Numbered from the stretch's first letter, positions 1 through 7,827 are shown. The stretch: DNA of 22,107 nucleotides from Clostridium sp. CAG:609 (GCA_000438075.1 FR903530.1:1-22107); one strand, 5' to 3'. The notes: generated from the letters alone by a model not told the origin. Translations and numbers: made by a program.

Positions 1-30
1 CTTGAAGCCTCTATTCTTGAAGCCTCTATT
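1..30. repeat. Two tandem copies of a 15-bp unit at the window edge
   Basis: The unit CTTGAAGCCTCTATT occurs twice back to back at 1-15 and 16-30. The window begins exactly at a repeat boundary, so the real array may be longer. The unit length is a multiple of three; one plus-strand frame reads LKPLF twice and then meets TAA TAA, so it could be the tail of a convergent gene, but nothing else supports coding. It lies beyond the terminator of the next minus-strand gene. Confidence 0.8.
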
Positions 31-78
31 CTAATAAAATTTTATCATATTAATTTTACCAATGCAATAGTTTACAGC

Positions 79-102
79 AAAAAAAGTGACAAAAGTCACT
101 TT
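79..102 (-). terminator. Rho-independent terminator of the 89-aa/629-aa gene pair
   Basis: A perfect 8-bp stem (AAAGTGAC / GTCACTTT at 83-90 and 95-102) with a 4-base loop is followed on the minus strand by a U run (complement of A79-A85). It starts directly after the stop codon of the 89-aa gene. Confidence 0.8.
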
Positions 103-372
103 CTATATTTCATCTGGTAAGCACTTAATTAACTCATCAACATTAACAGTAAATAGCCCTAATAATGTTCTAAGTAAACTTACATCTTCAACCTTTTCAA
201 CATAATTTTCATTATATTCAATAATTTCTTTAAAGATAACATAATTATTACTTGGTTCTTCATCTATTGTTAATACAACTGCTAGAAAATAATTATCATT
301 TTCATAATTAACTTTTTCTAGTAATAAACAATTCACATCATTTTCTAATGTAATCACACTATCAACTGTCAT
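103..372 (-). CDS. Small acidic protein, possibly DUF1292/YrzB-like
   Basis: An 89-residue protein with no signal peptide or membrane segment. It alternates hydrophobic beta-like stretches with acidic residues (VITLEN, NYFLAVVLTI, YVIFKEIIEY) and has a C-terminal LLRTLLGLF helix-like segment. This layout resembles the DUF1292 (YrzB) small proteins of Firmicutes, whose function is unknown, but the match is by eye and weak. The gene is real on context: its ATG lies one base past the stop codon of the 629-aa gene, an AGGAGG ribosome binding site (384-389) sits inside the end of that gene at 11 bases spacing, and a terminator follows at once. It is the distal gene of a two-gene unit. Confidence 0.7.
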   Translation of the reverse strand: MTVDSVITLENDVNCLLLEKVNYENDNYFLAVVLTIDEEPSNNYVIFKEIIEYNENYVEKVEDVSLLRTLLGLFTVNVDELIKCLPDEI

Positions 373-373
373 A

Positions 374-2263
374 TTATCTTCTTCCTCCTAAAGTACTTTC
401 TTCATCTATTTCTTTCAAATTACTTTCTAATGTATTATTAAATAATTGTTGAAAACCAATATCATCTTCTTTATTCGGTTCTTCTACTGCTGGAGTTAAT
501 TCTTCAACTACTTCTTCATTTTTAACTTCAGGTTCTTTTGGTTTTTCTTCTTCTGAAGCACCTTTTACTTCTTCCTTAGTATTTTTCTTATTATGACGAA
601 TATCCTTAAACATATTCATAAATTTGTTAAGAACTGGATAAGCCCAAACTTCACCTTCAAAATTAGGATCATTTCTTTCCATTTCATTATACATTCCCTT
701 TACAGTTCCAGCACTAACTAATTTATTATAAATACCTTGAGCTAACACACCTAATGTAACACTACCTGCTATAACAGAGGTTAATGCAAGTGGATTAGAT
801 CCTGCAAGTATCCAACAAATACCTTCAATTGAACCAAAGCATAAAATAGATTTAACATATGGAGCTACTACTGCTTTTCTTATCTTTTTAACTTTTAATT
901 TTCCACTAGGAACTTGTGGTGCTGTATCTATTTTTTTAGGATTTTCTCTCTTTTCTGGAGCAACAGGTTCAGCTACCTTTGTTTCTTCTTGTTTTTCTTC
1001 TATTACTGGTGCTTTTACATCTAAACTAATATATGGTGTAAAATCATCTATCTTGTTATTAATACCTAAATTATTATCATATTTAAAATCCTTTGGTAAA
1101 GTAATTGTATTAATATCTTCTTCTAAAGTATAAGTTCCATCAATGTTACTAATCTTTGCATTTGGATTTAACTTCTTTAACTCAGCAACTAATTCAGCAA
1201 CAGTTTCAATATTTTTACTTTCTTTTTCAGCTTCAACTACTGGTTTTTCTTCCACTTTTTCTTCAGAAACTTCTTCTTTCTTTTCATTTACATCATCTAA
1301 AGAAATTTCTTCAGGAATTAAATCATCAACACTAAAACCAGGTTCTTCATCCTTTTCTTGTGTATTATTTTTTACTTCTTCACTAATTAATTCAACATTA
1401 CCATCTAATTTAGCAATAGCATCTCTAATTTCACTAATCTTTTTATCTAATTCTTCCTTAGATTCTTCTGCTTTCATTAATCCACAATTTTTTAATATTT
1501 CATTATATTTAGCTTCATCAAATAAAGCATCATTTCTAAATACCACTACTTTATCTCTTAAATCACGAATAGCATCACCTAATTTTTCTAATGCACCACT
1601 AGATATAGCTAAATTACGATATGAAACATCTAATTTATTAACACTTTTTAAAATACCATTAATAAATTCATTAATGTTTAAATTCTTTTTCATATCATTT
1701 AAAGATGCTTCAAATTTAACTTTTTGTTCATCTCTTGCCTTAATTGCTAAATCCCTAGCTTGTAATCTCTTTTCATATAAAGCATTAGCTTCAGCATACA
1801 TAATAGATTTATCTAACATAGATAAACTACTATCACTCTTTATAGCAGTTCTTTTCTTATTAGCATCTTGTAATAAAGCTTCATTATCACTTAAAACTTC
1901 TTCACAATTCTTTAATACTTGTTCATTAGTTAATGCTTCACCTGCTATATTAAATTGTTCCCTTACTTCATTTAAATACTTAGTAAATTCTTCATTACCA
2001 CTATTTCTTAAAAATAAAGGATCATTATCAATTATTTCCCTAATATCACTTAAACTATTAAAGGCTTCTTTTGTAAAACCACTAACATCAATACCTTGAT
2101 TCATCTTCTTATTTAAATCATCTAATTCATCTAAAGAAGATTCTAAAGTATTATTTTCACGTGCTTTAGAATAGTGTTCAGAATAATCTGGATTAGGTAC
2201 TAAACCATTTTCTAAACCCTTAATTAAATCAAGATAAAAACTTTTTAATTCATCATTCGTCAT
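374..2263 (-). CDS. 629-aa coiled-coil/acidic protein with C-terminal hydrophobic hairpin, unknown function
   Basis: I do not recognise a family. Residues about 1-290 are charged and helical, rich in Asn, Glu, Lys and Leu with long heptad-like stretches (about 110-290) suggesting coiled coil. Residues about 300-360 and 410-455 are low-complexity Glu/Lys/Val/Pro linkers. Around 465-513 come two adjacent hydrophobic segments (about 471-489 and 491-510) that could form a membrane hairpin, followed by a basic patch (NKFMNMFKDIRHNKK) and an acidic tail ending GGRR. There is no signal peptide, so if it is membrane-bound most of it probably faces the cytoplasm. The start ATG has a GAAGGGAAA-type ribosome binding site upstream. 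The 89-aa gene follows one base after its stop, with its ribosome binding site inside this gene. A structural or scaffold role is only a guess. Confidence 0.75.
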   Translation of the reverse strand: MTNDELKSFYLDLIKGLENGLVPNPDYSEHYSKARENNTLESSLDELDDLNKKMNQGIDVSGFTKEAFNSLSDIREIIDNDPLFLRNSGNEEFTKYLNEVREQFNIAGEALTNEQVLKNCEEVLSDNEALLQDANKKRTAIKSDSSLSMLDKSIMYAEANALYEKRLQARDLAIKARDEQKVKFEASLNDMKKNLNINEFINGILKSVNKLDVSYRNLAISSGALEKLGDAIRDLRDKVVVFRNDALFDEAKYNEILKNCGLMKAEESKEELDKKISEIRDAIAKLDGNVELISEEVKNNTQEKDEEPGFSVDDLIPEEISLDDVNEKKEEVSEEKVEEKPVVEAEKESKNIETVAELVAELKKLNPNAKISNIDGTYTLEEDINTITLPKDFKYDNNLGINNKIDDFTPYISLDVKAPVIEEKQEETKVAEPVAPEKRENPKKIDTAPQVPSGKLKVKKIRKAVVAPYVKSILCFGSIEGICWILAGSNPLALTSVIAGSVTLGVLAQGIYNKLVSAGTVKGMYNEMERNDPNFEGEVWAYPVLNKFMNMFKDIRHNKKNTKEEVKGASEEEKPKEPEVKNEEVVEELTPAVEEPNKEDDIGFQQLFNNTLESNLKEIDEESTLGGRR

Positions 2264-2279
2264 AATTCATATTTCCCTT

Positions 2280-2308
2280 CTATAATAAGATTAACACAAA
2301 TATTACAA
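2280..2308 (-). promoter_or_regulatory. Possible promoter of the 629-aa gene
   Basis: On the minus strand TTGTAA (2303-2308) is followed after 17 bases by TTATAG (2280-2285), between the rpmF terminator and the 629-aa start. Both boxes are imperfect in an AT-rich spacer, so this is tentative. Confidence 0.3.
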
Positions 2309-2319
2309 AATTTCAACTC

Positions 2320-2353
2320 AAAAAAAGGAAATTACACTTTTTTATGTAATTTC
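2320..2353 (-). terminator. Rho-independent terminator of the yqeG-rpmF operon
   Basis: A 9-bp stem (2328-2336 with 2345-2353) with an 8-base loop is followed on the minus strand by C and a run of seven U. It abuts the rpmF stop codon. Confidence 0.85.
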
Positions 2354-2542
2354 TTATTCATTTTCTTCTGCAACATTAATTACAGTTTTGCCATTGTAGT
2401 TACCACATTTAGTACAAGCTCTATGAGGTCTTAATGTAGCACCACATTTAGAACACTTTGTTAAAGCTCCAACTTCTTTTTTCAAATGAGTTCTACGCAT
2501 TCTTTTTTTAGTTTTACTAGTTCTTCTGAAAGGAACTGCCAT
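2354..2542 (-). CDS. rpmF: 50S ribosomal protein L32
   Basis: A 62-residue L32 with the typical start MAVPFRRTSKTKKRMRR, and a zinc ribbon with four cysteines (C30, C33, C43, C46) flanking LRPHRACTKCG. L32 is a small zinc-binding protein of the large ribosomal subunit. It is the last gene of the operon, two bases after the yceD/DUF177 stop; that yceD-rpmF adjacency is very common in bacteria. The ribosome binding site (AAAGGTGG) lies inside the end of yceD. This is the C+ (zinc-binding) form; whether the genome holds a second, zinc-free copy cannot be seen here. Confidence 0.97.
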   Translation of the reverse strand: MAVPFRRTSKTKKRMRRTHLKKEVGALTKCSKCGATLRPHRACTKCGNYNGKTVINVAEENE

Positions 2543-2544
2543 GT

Positions 2545-3015
2545 CTATTCACCACCTTTAAAAAATTCATCTAATTTTTGAAATCTTGGATCTATCTTAT
2601 CCTTATTTTCATCTTCGTTTAATTGCCAACCATCACCATGTAGTGATACCCCAGTTGACTTCGTAATCCGAATAGGAACTTCCAATACAATATTTTCCCA
2701 TAAAAATTCAATTATATCAAGTATATTTTTACTTTTTTCTAAATATTTTGCATCATTTTCATCAATTTCTGCTAAATTTTCCAAAATTTTAATCGAAAAT
2801 GGGTATTTTATAGGTTCATTTGTAATTGCATCAATAAGTAACATTTCTCCACTTACATCTAAATCTATTACAACTTCATCTATTACATTATACTTAATAC
2901 TTCCAACTACTTTAACTTTACTTAAATCTTTAATTGATGTACCTTTATAAAAATCCTCAGGTATAATGATATCTTCATCAAATACTTTTGGAAGCAAATT
3001 CAAATTAATCTTCAT
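2545..3015 (-). CDS. yceD: YceD/DUF177 family protein (23S rRNA accumulation)
   Basis: A 156-residue protein assigned to DUF177 by its position immediately before rpmF and by its C-terminal pattern: an LEVPI strand, then GDGWQLNEDE and DPRFQKLDEFF, matching the family ending in which a proline-containing strand is followed by an acidic stretch and 'DPR...L..L'. The family is linked to 23S rRNA accumulation and ribosome assembly. Unusually it contains no cysteine; many members have a conserved Cys in the central 'CxR' region, here replaced by the segment around DAITNEPI. It overlaps the upstream 345-aa gene by 11 bases, with an AAGGGTG-type ribosome binding site inside it, so the two are probably translationally coupled. 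Confidence 0.85.
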   Translation of the reverse strand: MKINLNLLPKVFDEDIIIPEDFYKGTSIKDLSKVKVVGSIKYNVIDEVVIDLDVSGEMLLIDAITNEPIKYPFSIKILENLAEIDENDAKYLEKSKNILDIIEFLWENIVLEVPIRITKSTGVSLHGDGWQLNEDENKDKIDPRFQKLDEFFKGGE

Positions 3016-4042
3016 TATTCATCACCCTTACTACTAAATCATAATTGTTACTAAATTCTTTAACAACTTCTTTTTTAAGTACATCTATTATAACATATTT
3101 TTCTATATTTTCACTATTTTTTAACTTCATGTAGTAAAGATTTTTATCCATCTTTTTAGAATAAGTAATAACTTCATCATTTAACTTATATTCAAATGTA
3201 TCAATTACTTTATTACCAACTGAATTATATTCTTTTAAGACATAATCATCATTCTTATCTTTTGTTAAAAACAAGAACCCACTTATTGTGGTATCAACAA
3301 ATGTAACCTCATCATAATCTATAATATTTTTTAATACATCAGTCATTATACCAGTCTTCATATTATAACTATATAAGTATTCTCCACTTTCAAAATACAT
3401 ATAATCTCCGGCATTATTTAAAAGCTTAACTGTTGAATCAATACCAATTGGTACCACTAACTTCTTTTCATGTGACTCTACATTATAAGCATAAACTCCA
3501 TCACTTACAACATAATATATTACATTACCATTAATAAGTATCTTACTATCAACCTTTTTACTTTCTATTTCCCTATCATCTTCTTCATTATATAATTTAT
3601 AATACATATTATTTGGTCCAACTTTAACAAAAAATTTATCTGTTACTCTAACTGTATAATCTCTACTATAAAAACTATCTAGTTCATAAAAATAAAACTC
3701 ATCTTCTTTAGAATCATATCTTATTTCATTTATAGCATCACTATATATAACTAACTTATTATTTCTTAATGTATAATCTTTTATATTATAAAATGTTCTT
3801 AAATTTAAATATGTTTCATCTTTACCCATTATTCCATATAATTTATATATATTATCTTGATCTTTACTAAAACCATAATATTGATATTTACTCGGATAAG
3901 TATCATTATTCTTTAAATCTTCCGCCGGTGTATTCATTCTTTTTATATAGCTACTTAACTTAGCAATACCAATTACTACAAAAATCATAATGATAATTGA
4001 TATACCTGTAATTATTATTTTTTTTCTTTTTTCTGGTAACAT
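3005..4042 (-). CDS. Membrane-anchored 345-aa protein with beta-propeller-like ectodomain
   Basis: The N-terminus is a basic MLPEKRKK followed by one strong transmembrane segment (about residues 8-28). The remaining 310 or so residues are a beta-rich extracellular domain with repeated short strand patterns such as NKLVIYSD, NGNVIYYVVSDGVYAYN and GDYMYFESGEYLYSYN, which look like blades of a DUF5050-type propeller. No catalytic motif is visible and I do not assign a function. The ATG overlaps the mutL stop by one base (TAATG) and the gene overlaps yceD by 11 bases, so it is locked into the yqeG-rpmF operon although nothing in its sequence suggests a ribosome or repair role. It could sense or bind a cell-wall component. 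Confidence 0.8.
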   Translation of the reverse strand: MLPEKRKKIIITGISIIIMIFVVIGIAKLSSYIKRMNTPAEDLKNNDTYPSKYQYYGFSKDQDNIYKLYGIMGKDETYLNLRTFYNIKDYTLRNNKLVIYSDAINEIRYDSKEDEFYFYELDSFYSRDYTVRVTDKFFVKVGPNNMYYKLYNEEDDREIESKKVDSKILINGNVIYYVVSDGVYAYNVESHEKKLVVPIGIDSTVKLLNNAGDYMYFESGEYLYSYNMKTGIMTDVLKNIIDYDEVTFVDTTISGFLFLTKDKNDDYVLKEYNSVGNKVIDTFEYKLNDEVITYSKKMDKNLYYMKLKNSENIEKYVIIDVLKKEVVKEFSNNYDLVVRVMNNED

Positions 4043-5787
4043 TATAGCACTCTCCTAAACATTTTTTCTAACTCATAGTTGCTAAATTTCATAATTGATG
4101 GTCTTCCATGACAACAGTTATAAGGATTATCACATTTAACTAAATCATTAAGCAATTTTTCCATTTGTTCTAAACTTAAGTGTTCATTTGCTTTAACACT
4201 CATCTTGCAACTTACCATTTTTGCTAAACTATCTAAGAATCTATCTTTATTAAAATTCTTATTTTCTAAAACTAAATCCACTATATATTTAATATTATCT
4301 TGTTCATAATTTTCCCTAAGCCATGTCGGATGACTCTTTATACAAATCGTATTTATACCAAAATCCTCTATTTTGAAACCTAAGTCTGTTAAAACACTTT
4401 TTCTTTCTTGAAACAAAGTATAATCACTAGTTGAAAGTTCAATACTTAAAGGTACCAACATATCTGTATATGTTACTTCTTCATCTTGATATCTTTTTGT
4501 AATCATTTCATAATTTACTCTTTCATGTGCAGCATGTTGATCAACTATATACATTCCATCTTCATTTTCACAAATAATATATGTACCATGTACTTGACCA
4601 ACTGGATATAACTTTAGACTTTTAAACTCTTCATTTTTAATTACTTCGTTAGTACCAAAATCAAGTGATGTTTGAACAATTTCCTCTTCCCAAGGTATTT
4701 CGAGTGTTTCATTACTTGTATCAATTTTCTCATACACACTTGGTTCAATAAAATTATTCTTTATATCATTATCTTCTTCATTTACTAAAGCTGATGCAAC
4801 AAGCAAGTTTTTATATAAAACACCTTTTATATTTTTATAAATTAAATCATATAACTCATCCATCTTACTTAATTTAATATCTTGTTTAGTTGGATGAATA
4901 TTTACATCAACAAGTGTTGGATCTGTTTCAATATTAATAACCACTATTGGATAAAAACCTTCATGTTTATATGTATTATACGCATCATTTATAGCCCTAT
5001 TTATATCAATATTTTTAACAATTCTTCCATTAACAAATGTATTAAAATGATTTCTATTCTTTTTTAATATACTGGGTTTTGAAACATAACCACTTACCTC
5101 ATAATCATCATTCATTGCTTTTAATTCAAGCATATTACTTGATACATTAAGTCCATATATTTCATGAATTGTTTTAAGCAAATTGTTACTTCCACTAGTT
5201 TTTACTAAAACTTTATCATTATTACTTAAAGTAAATGCAATGTCAGGTTTAGATAATGCAAGTTTTTCAATATAAGCAAGACAATTATTAAGTTCAGTTC
5301 CCTCAGTCTTTAAATACTTTAATCTAGCAGGTGTATTATAAAATATATTAGTAACTTCAATTTTAGTGCCTACTCTTAATGGTGCATCACTTACTTCAAG
5401 TACTTTACCACCCTTTATATGGACTAGTGTTCCAACAACACCATTTGATGTTTCCATATTCACTTCAGATACACTAGCTATACTTGCTAATGCTTCACCT
5501 CTAAATCCAAGTGTTTCAATAAAAAACAAATCATCATCTTTATATATCTTACTAGTGGCATGTCTACAAAAAGCAAGAGATGCATCTTCTCTATCCATAC
5601 CACTTCCATCATCAATTACTTCAATTTTTTTAAGTCCTCCGCCATCAAGTAAAACCTTAATATTGGTAGCACCTGCATCAATTGAGTTTTCAACTAACTC
5701 TTTTAATACTGATGAACATTTTTCAACAACTTCACCAGCTGCTATTTTATTAGCAAGAAGTTCATTCATTACCCTAATCTTACTCAT
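4042..5787 (-). CDS. mutL: DNA mismatch repair protein MutL (endonuclease type)
   Basis: A 581-residue MutL. The N-terminal GHKL ATPase shows ANKIAAGEVVE (residues 12-22), the catalytic Glu in KELVENSIDAGA (E30), DDGSGM (59-64), CRHATSKI and TLGFRGEALASIASV. The C-terminal endonuclease domain carries DQHA at 416-419 with E422 and E427 (the DQHA-x2-E-x4-E metal site), SCKMSVKAN, CCHGRP (558-563) and a terminal FRR, so this is the nicking MutL of bacteria lacking MutH. Slight oddities are VEKCSS for the usual VERPAS and CCHGRP for CPHGRP. I chose the ATG at 5787 over a GTG at 5796 because that GTG is part of the AGGTG ribosome binding site. It overlaps yqeH by 8 bases. mutS, its usual partner, is not in the window. 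Confidence 0.96.
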   Translation of the reverse strand: MSKIRVMNELLANKIAAGEVVEKCSSVLKELVENSIDAGATNIKVLLDGGGLKKIEVIDDGSGMDREDASLAFCRHATSKIYKDDDLFFIETLGFRGEALASIASVSEVNMETSNGVVGTLVHIKGGKVLEVSDAPLRVGTKIEVTNIFYNTPARLKYLKTEGTELNNCLAYIEKLALSKPDIAFTLSNNDKVLVKTSGSNNLLKTIHEIYGLNVSSNMLELKAMNDDYEVSGYVSKPSILKKNRNHFNTFVNGRIVKNIDINRAINDAYNTYKHEGFYPIVVINIETDPTLVDVNIHPTKQDIKLSKMDELYDLIYKNIKGVLYKNLLVASALVNEEDNDIKNNFIEPSVYEKIDTSNETLEIPWEEEIVQTSLDFGTNEVIKNEEFKSLKLYPVGQVHGTYIICENEDGMYIVDQHAAHERVNYEMITKRYQDEEVTYTDMLVPLSIELSTSDYTLFQERKSVLTDLGFKIEDFGINTICIKSHPTWLRENYEQDNIKYIVDLVLENKNFNKDRFLDSLAKMVSCKMSVKANEHLSLEQMEKLLNDLVKCDNPYNCCHGRPSIMKFSNYELEKMFRRVL

Positions 5788-6691
5788 TATTAGCACCTAC
5801 TATACTTGGCCTTATTTCATAATCACTAGTTATACTAACTAAACTTGTTTTAGAAAATTTAATAAAACCTAATCCTTTAATAACTAAATCAGAATTCTTA
5901 GGAATTAAAACATCACATGTAATATTGTTTTTTTCTCTTCTTCTATTTATTATAACTTCATCTGGTAAATATAATGTTATATTACTATCTTCACTTACAT
6001 TTAATTTAATATTATTAAATTCTAAATAATGTTTACTTGGTAACTGATAAGTCTTAGGTTTAATTATATTCTTAGAAACAACATCTCTTTTTGTGTTACT
6101 CATAAAACCTGGTGCATCATAAATAATTACCCCATCAACATTTAACTTAATAAAATCTTGTGTTGTATTTTCCCTGTTACTTACAGTTATATCACTACCA
6201 ATCATTTTATTTATCAAACTACTTTTACCGGCATTTGTGTATCCCGCAAGTAATACTTTTTTTTCTTTTAAACAAATAGATTCAATATTACTAATATTTT
6301 TAGTAAACTTTGTACTTGTTAATATTATATCTTCACGTATTTCATAAATATCTTTGATATTCTTAATAAGTCTATCTTTAATAATATTTTTTGGTATTAT
6401 ATCTTCTTTAGTTATAACTAAAGTTTTATTTGCCTTTATTTTTTTATATAAATCCATTGCTTCAGAATCAATATTTAAAAAATCTACTAAAAATAAAACA
6501 TAAACATTTAGACTATTTATTTTTTTTATTAATTTATCATTATCAATATTTATACCATTATTAATCAAAGTATTATAATTTTTTAATTTAAAACATCTTT
6601 GACATAGTTCATTTTTTATATCTGGTGTATACCCAAGGGCATTTTTATCTTCGCTTTGAAGTATTATTCCACAACCTTTACATTTAATCAT
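5780..6691 (-). CDS. yqeH: Ribosome biogenesis GTPase YqeH
   Basis: A 303-residue circularly permuted GTPase. An N-terminal treble-clef zinc finger has C4, C7, C30 and C33. The G motifs come in permuted order: G4 as TKED (94-97, usually NKxD), G5-like LTSTK, then G1 GYTNAGKSS (150-158), G2 around NTTQDF, and G3 DAPG (192-195, usually DTPG). YqeH is needed for 30S subunit assembly in Bacillus. I chose ATG 6691 rather than the in-frame GTG at 6703 because a GTGGGG ribosome-binding-like stretch overlaps that GTG at correct spacing. It overlaps yqeG by 8 bases, the same geometry as the yqeH/mutL junction, so all three are probably coupled. Confidence 0.94.
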   Translation of the reverse strand: MIKCKGCGIILQSEDKNALGYTPDIKNELCQRCFKLKNYNTLINNGINIDNDKLIKKINSLNVYVLFLVDFLNIDSEAMDLYKKIKANKTLVITKEDIIPKNIIKDRLIKNIKDIYEIREDIILTSTKFTKNISNIESICLKEKKVLLAGYTNAGKSSLINKMIGSDITVSNRENTTQDFIKLNVDGVIIYDAPGFMSNTKRDVVSKNIIKPKTYQLPSKHYLEFNNIKLNVSEDSNITLYLPDEVIINRRREKNNITCDVLIPKNSDLVIKGLGFIKFSKTSLVSITSDYEIRPSIVGANNE

Positions 6692-7205
6692 AATATACCC
6701 CACTTACTAAAATATTTTGTTTAGCTAACTTTTTTAAAATAAATTTTTCCATAAAACGATTTATTCGAGTTGGAAACATTTCATATTTAGCTACCCGATT
6801 AACTAAAATACTTGTAAGACCCATTCTATTAGCACCAAGAATATCTGTTAATAATTGATCCCCAATACAAGCAACTTCATCTATTTTAAAATGATATAAT
6901 TCTAATATCTTCTTATATTTTCCTTTTAAAGGTTTTTTACTACTAAAAGCTACATCAACATTTAATATTTCTTTAAAAGGTCTTAATCTATTTTTACCAC
7001 TATTAGAAATAATTATTACCTTGAAATCTTGTTCAAGACGATGAAATAGTTCTTTAACATTTTGATCTGGTTCATTAATTTTATATGGTGCAATAGTATT
7101 ATCCAAGTCAAAAAGAAGGCACTTGATACCATTTTTCTTTAACTTTTTATAGTTAATCGTATAAATACTTTGTTGATATACATCAGGAATAAATAAATCT
7201 AACAT
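6684..7205 (-). CDS. yqeG: YqeG family HAD phosphatase
   Basis: A 173-residue HAD-superfamily hydrolase (YqeG, subfamily IIIA). Motif I is FDLDNT (D33, D35), motif II is ISNSG (S67), the lysine motif is SSKKP (K90/K91), and motif IV is GDQLLTD (115-121). The family is a soluble phosphatase of poorly defined substrate and almost always precedes yqeH in Firmicutes, as here. A strong GGAGGT ribosome binding site lies six bases before the ATG. It is the first gene of the operon that runs to rpmF. Confidence 0.93.
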   Translation of the reverse strand: MLDLFIPDVYQQSIYTINYKKLKKNGIKCLLFDLDNTIAPYKINEPDQNVKELFHRLEQDFKVIIISNSGKNRLRPFKEILNVDVAFSSKKPLKGKYKKILELYHFKIDEVACIGDQLLTDILGANRMGLTSILVNRVAKYEMFPTRINRFMEKFILKKLAKQNILVSGVYYD

Positions 7206-7228
7206 TTAAAGACCTCCGTTCTTTATAA

Positions 7229-7257
7229 ATTATATCATAACTTTTAATAAAATTTAA
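7229..7257 (-). promoter_or_regulatory. Extended -10 promoter of the yqeG-rpmF operon
   Basis: On the minus strand TGATATAAT (7229-7237) is a perfect TGnTATAAT extended -10. A weak -35 (TTAAAT, 7252-7257) sits 17 bases upstream. The yqeG start follows within 30 bases. Confidence 0.65.
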
Positions 7258-7263
7258 TATTTT

Positions 7264-7701
7264 TTAATTTATTTTATGTACTAGTTCAAATTCTTCACAA
7301 ACTACTAAATAATTCAATGTAATTTTTTTATTGTAAGAAGCTAGACATTCATTAAAAAATCTTTCATGAACCTCACTCCAATAAGATAAAGATTTATCAC
7401 CTTCGCCTTCTTTATAAGCATGTTCAGAAGATACTTCACCAAATTTTTTTAAATATACTTTTGTTGTTTTGGTTATACACTTTGCTTCATTTTTACTATT
7501 TAAAATAATGTTGTACTCACCTTCTTTAGGTAATTTTTCATTATTATACAACATATATAATGACGATGTTGCAGTTTTTTCACCTAACATTACTAATTCT
7601 AAAAGTAAATCTGAATTATCTCCAAAAGCCCAGATAGAATAATTATCATTATCTATATTATTTTTATTTTTAAAATCATTCCATAATTTTTAAACATCCA
7701 T
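7264..7701 (-). pseudogene. ASCH-domain protein with in-frame TAA at codon 4
   Basis: A strong ribosome binding site (AAGGAG) precedes an ATG at 7701 that encodes only Met-Asp-Val before TAA (7690-7692). The same frame then stays open to 7264 and reads a complete ASCH protein: KLWNDF, the signature WAFGDN at codons 24-29, GEKTATSSLY (40-49), then EHAYKEGEGDKSLSYW and LVVCEEFELV. With the TAA counted as GAA (MDVEKLWNDF) the length would be 145 residues, normal for the family. ASCH proteins relate to EVE/PUA folds; E. coli YqfB of this fold is an N4-acetylcytidine amidohydrolase. The only internal start, Met38 at 7590, would drop the WAFGDN region and has no ribosome binding site. This is a recent nonsense change or a base error. 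Confidence 0.85.
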
Positions 7702-7715
7702 AAAATCTCCTTAAA

Positions 7716-7740
7716 ATTAAAACCTCGCTTTAACGAGGTT
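7716..7740 (-). terminator. Terminator after tRNA-Arg
   Basis: A perfect 7-bp GC-containing stem (AACCTCG at 7721-7727 with CGAGGTT at 7734-7740), loop of six, and a U-rich minus-strand tail. It ends the ileS-tRNA transcript and lies just upstream of the broken ASCH gene. Confidence 0.75.
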
Positions 7741-7750
7741 TAATACAATC

Positions 7751-7827
7751 TGGTGTCCATGACAAGAATCGAACTTGCGACCTAATGCGTCGGAGGCATT
7801 TGCTCTATCCAACTGAGCTACATGGAC
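7751..7827 (-). tRNA. tRNA-Arg (anticodon CCG)
   Basis: A 77-nt cloverleaf on the minus strand with encoded CCA. The acceptor stem GTCCATG/CATGGAC pairs fully, the D arm is GCTC/GAGC, the anticodon stem AATGC/GCATT pairs fully, the loop CTCCGAC gives anticodon CCG (reads CGG), and the T loop is TTCGATT. It starts 17 bases after the ileS stop with no promoter or terminator between, so it is probably cotranscribed with ileS and ended by the hairpin at 7716-7740. Confidence 0.95.

Noticed and set aside
1..30. CRISPR array
   Set aside because: The units are directly adjacent with no spacers, there are only two, and no cas genes are present anywhere in the window.
83..102. The perfect inverted repeat as an operator or part of a repeat array
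   Set aside because: Position directly after a stop codon, short loop and a following U run mark it as a terminator.
1143..2099. A 318-codon open frame on the plus strand across the 629-aa gene
   Set aside because: It is the antisense of a Glu/Lys/Asn-rich coding sequence, giving a Ser/Phe/Leu-rich product with no ribosome binding site or domain. The minus-strand gene has operon context.
7264..7590. The ASCH protein as an intact 108-residue gene starting at 7590
   Set aside because: The family core WAFGDN lies upstream in the same frame, and a ribosome binding site plus ATG exist at 7701. The 7590 start has no ribosome binding site.
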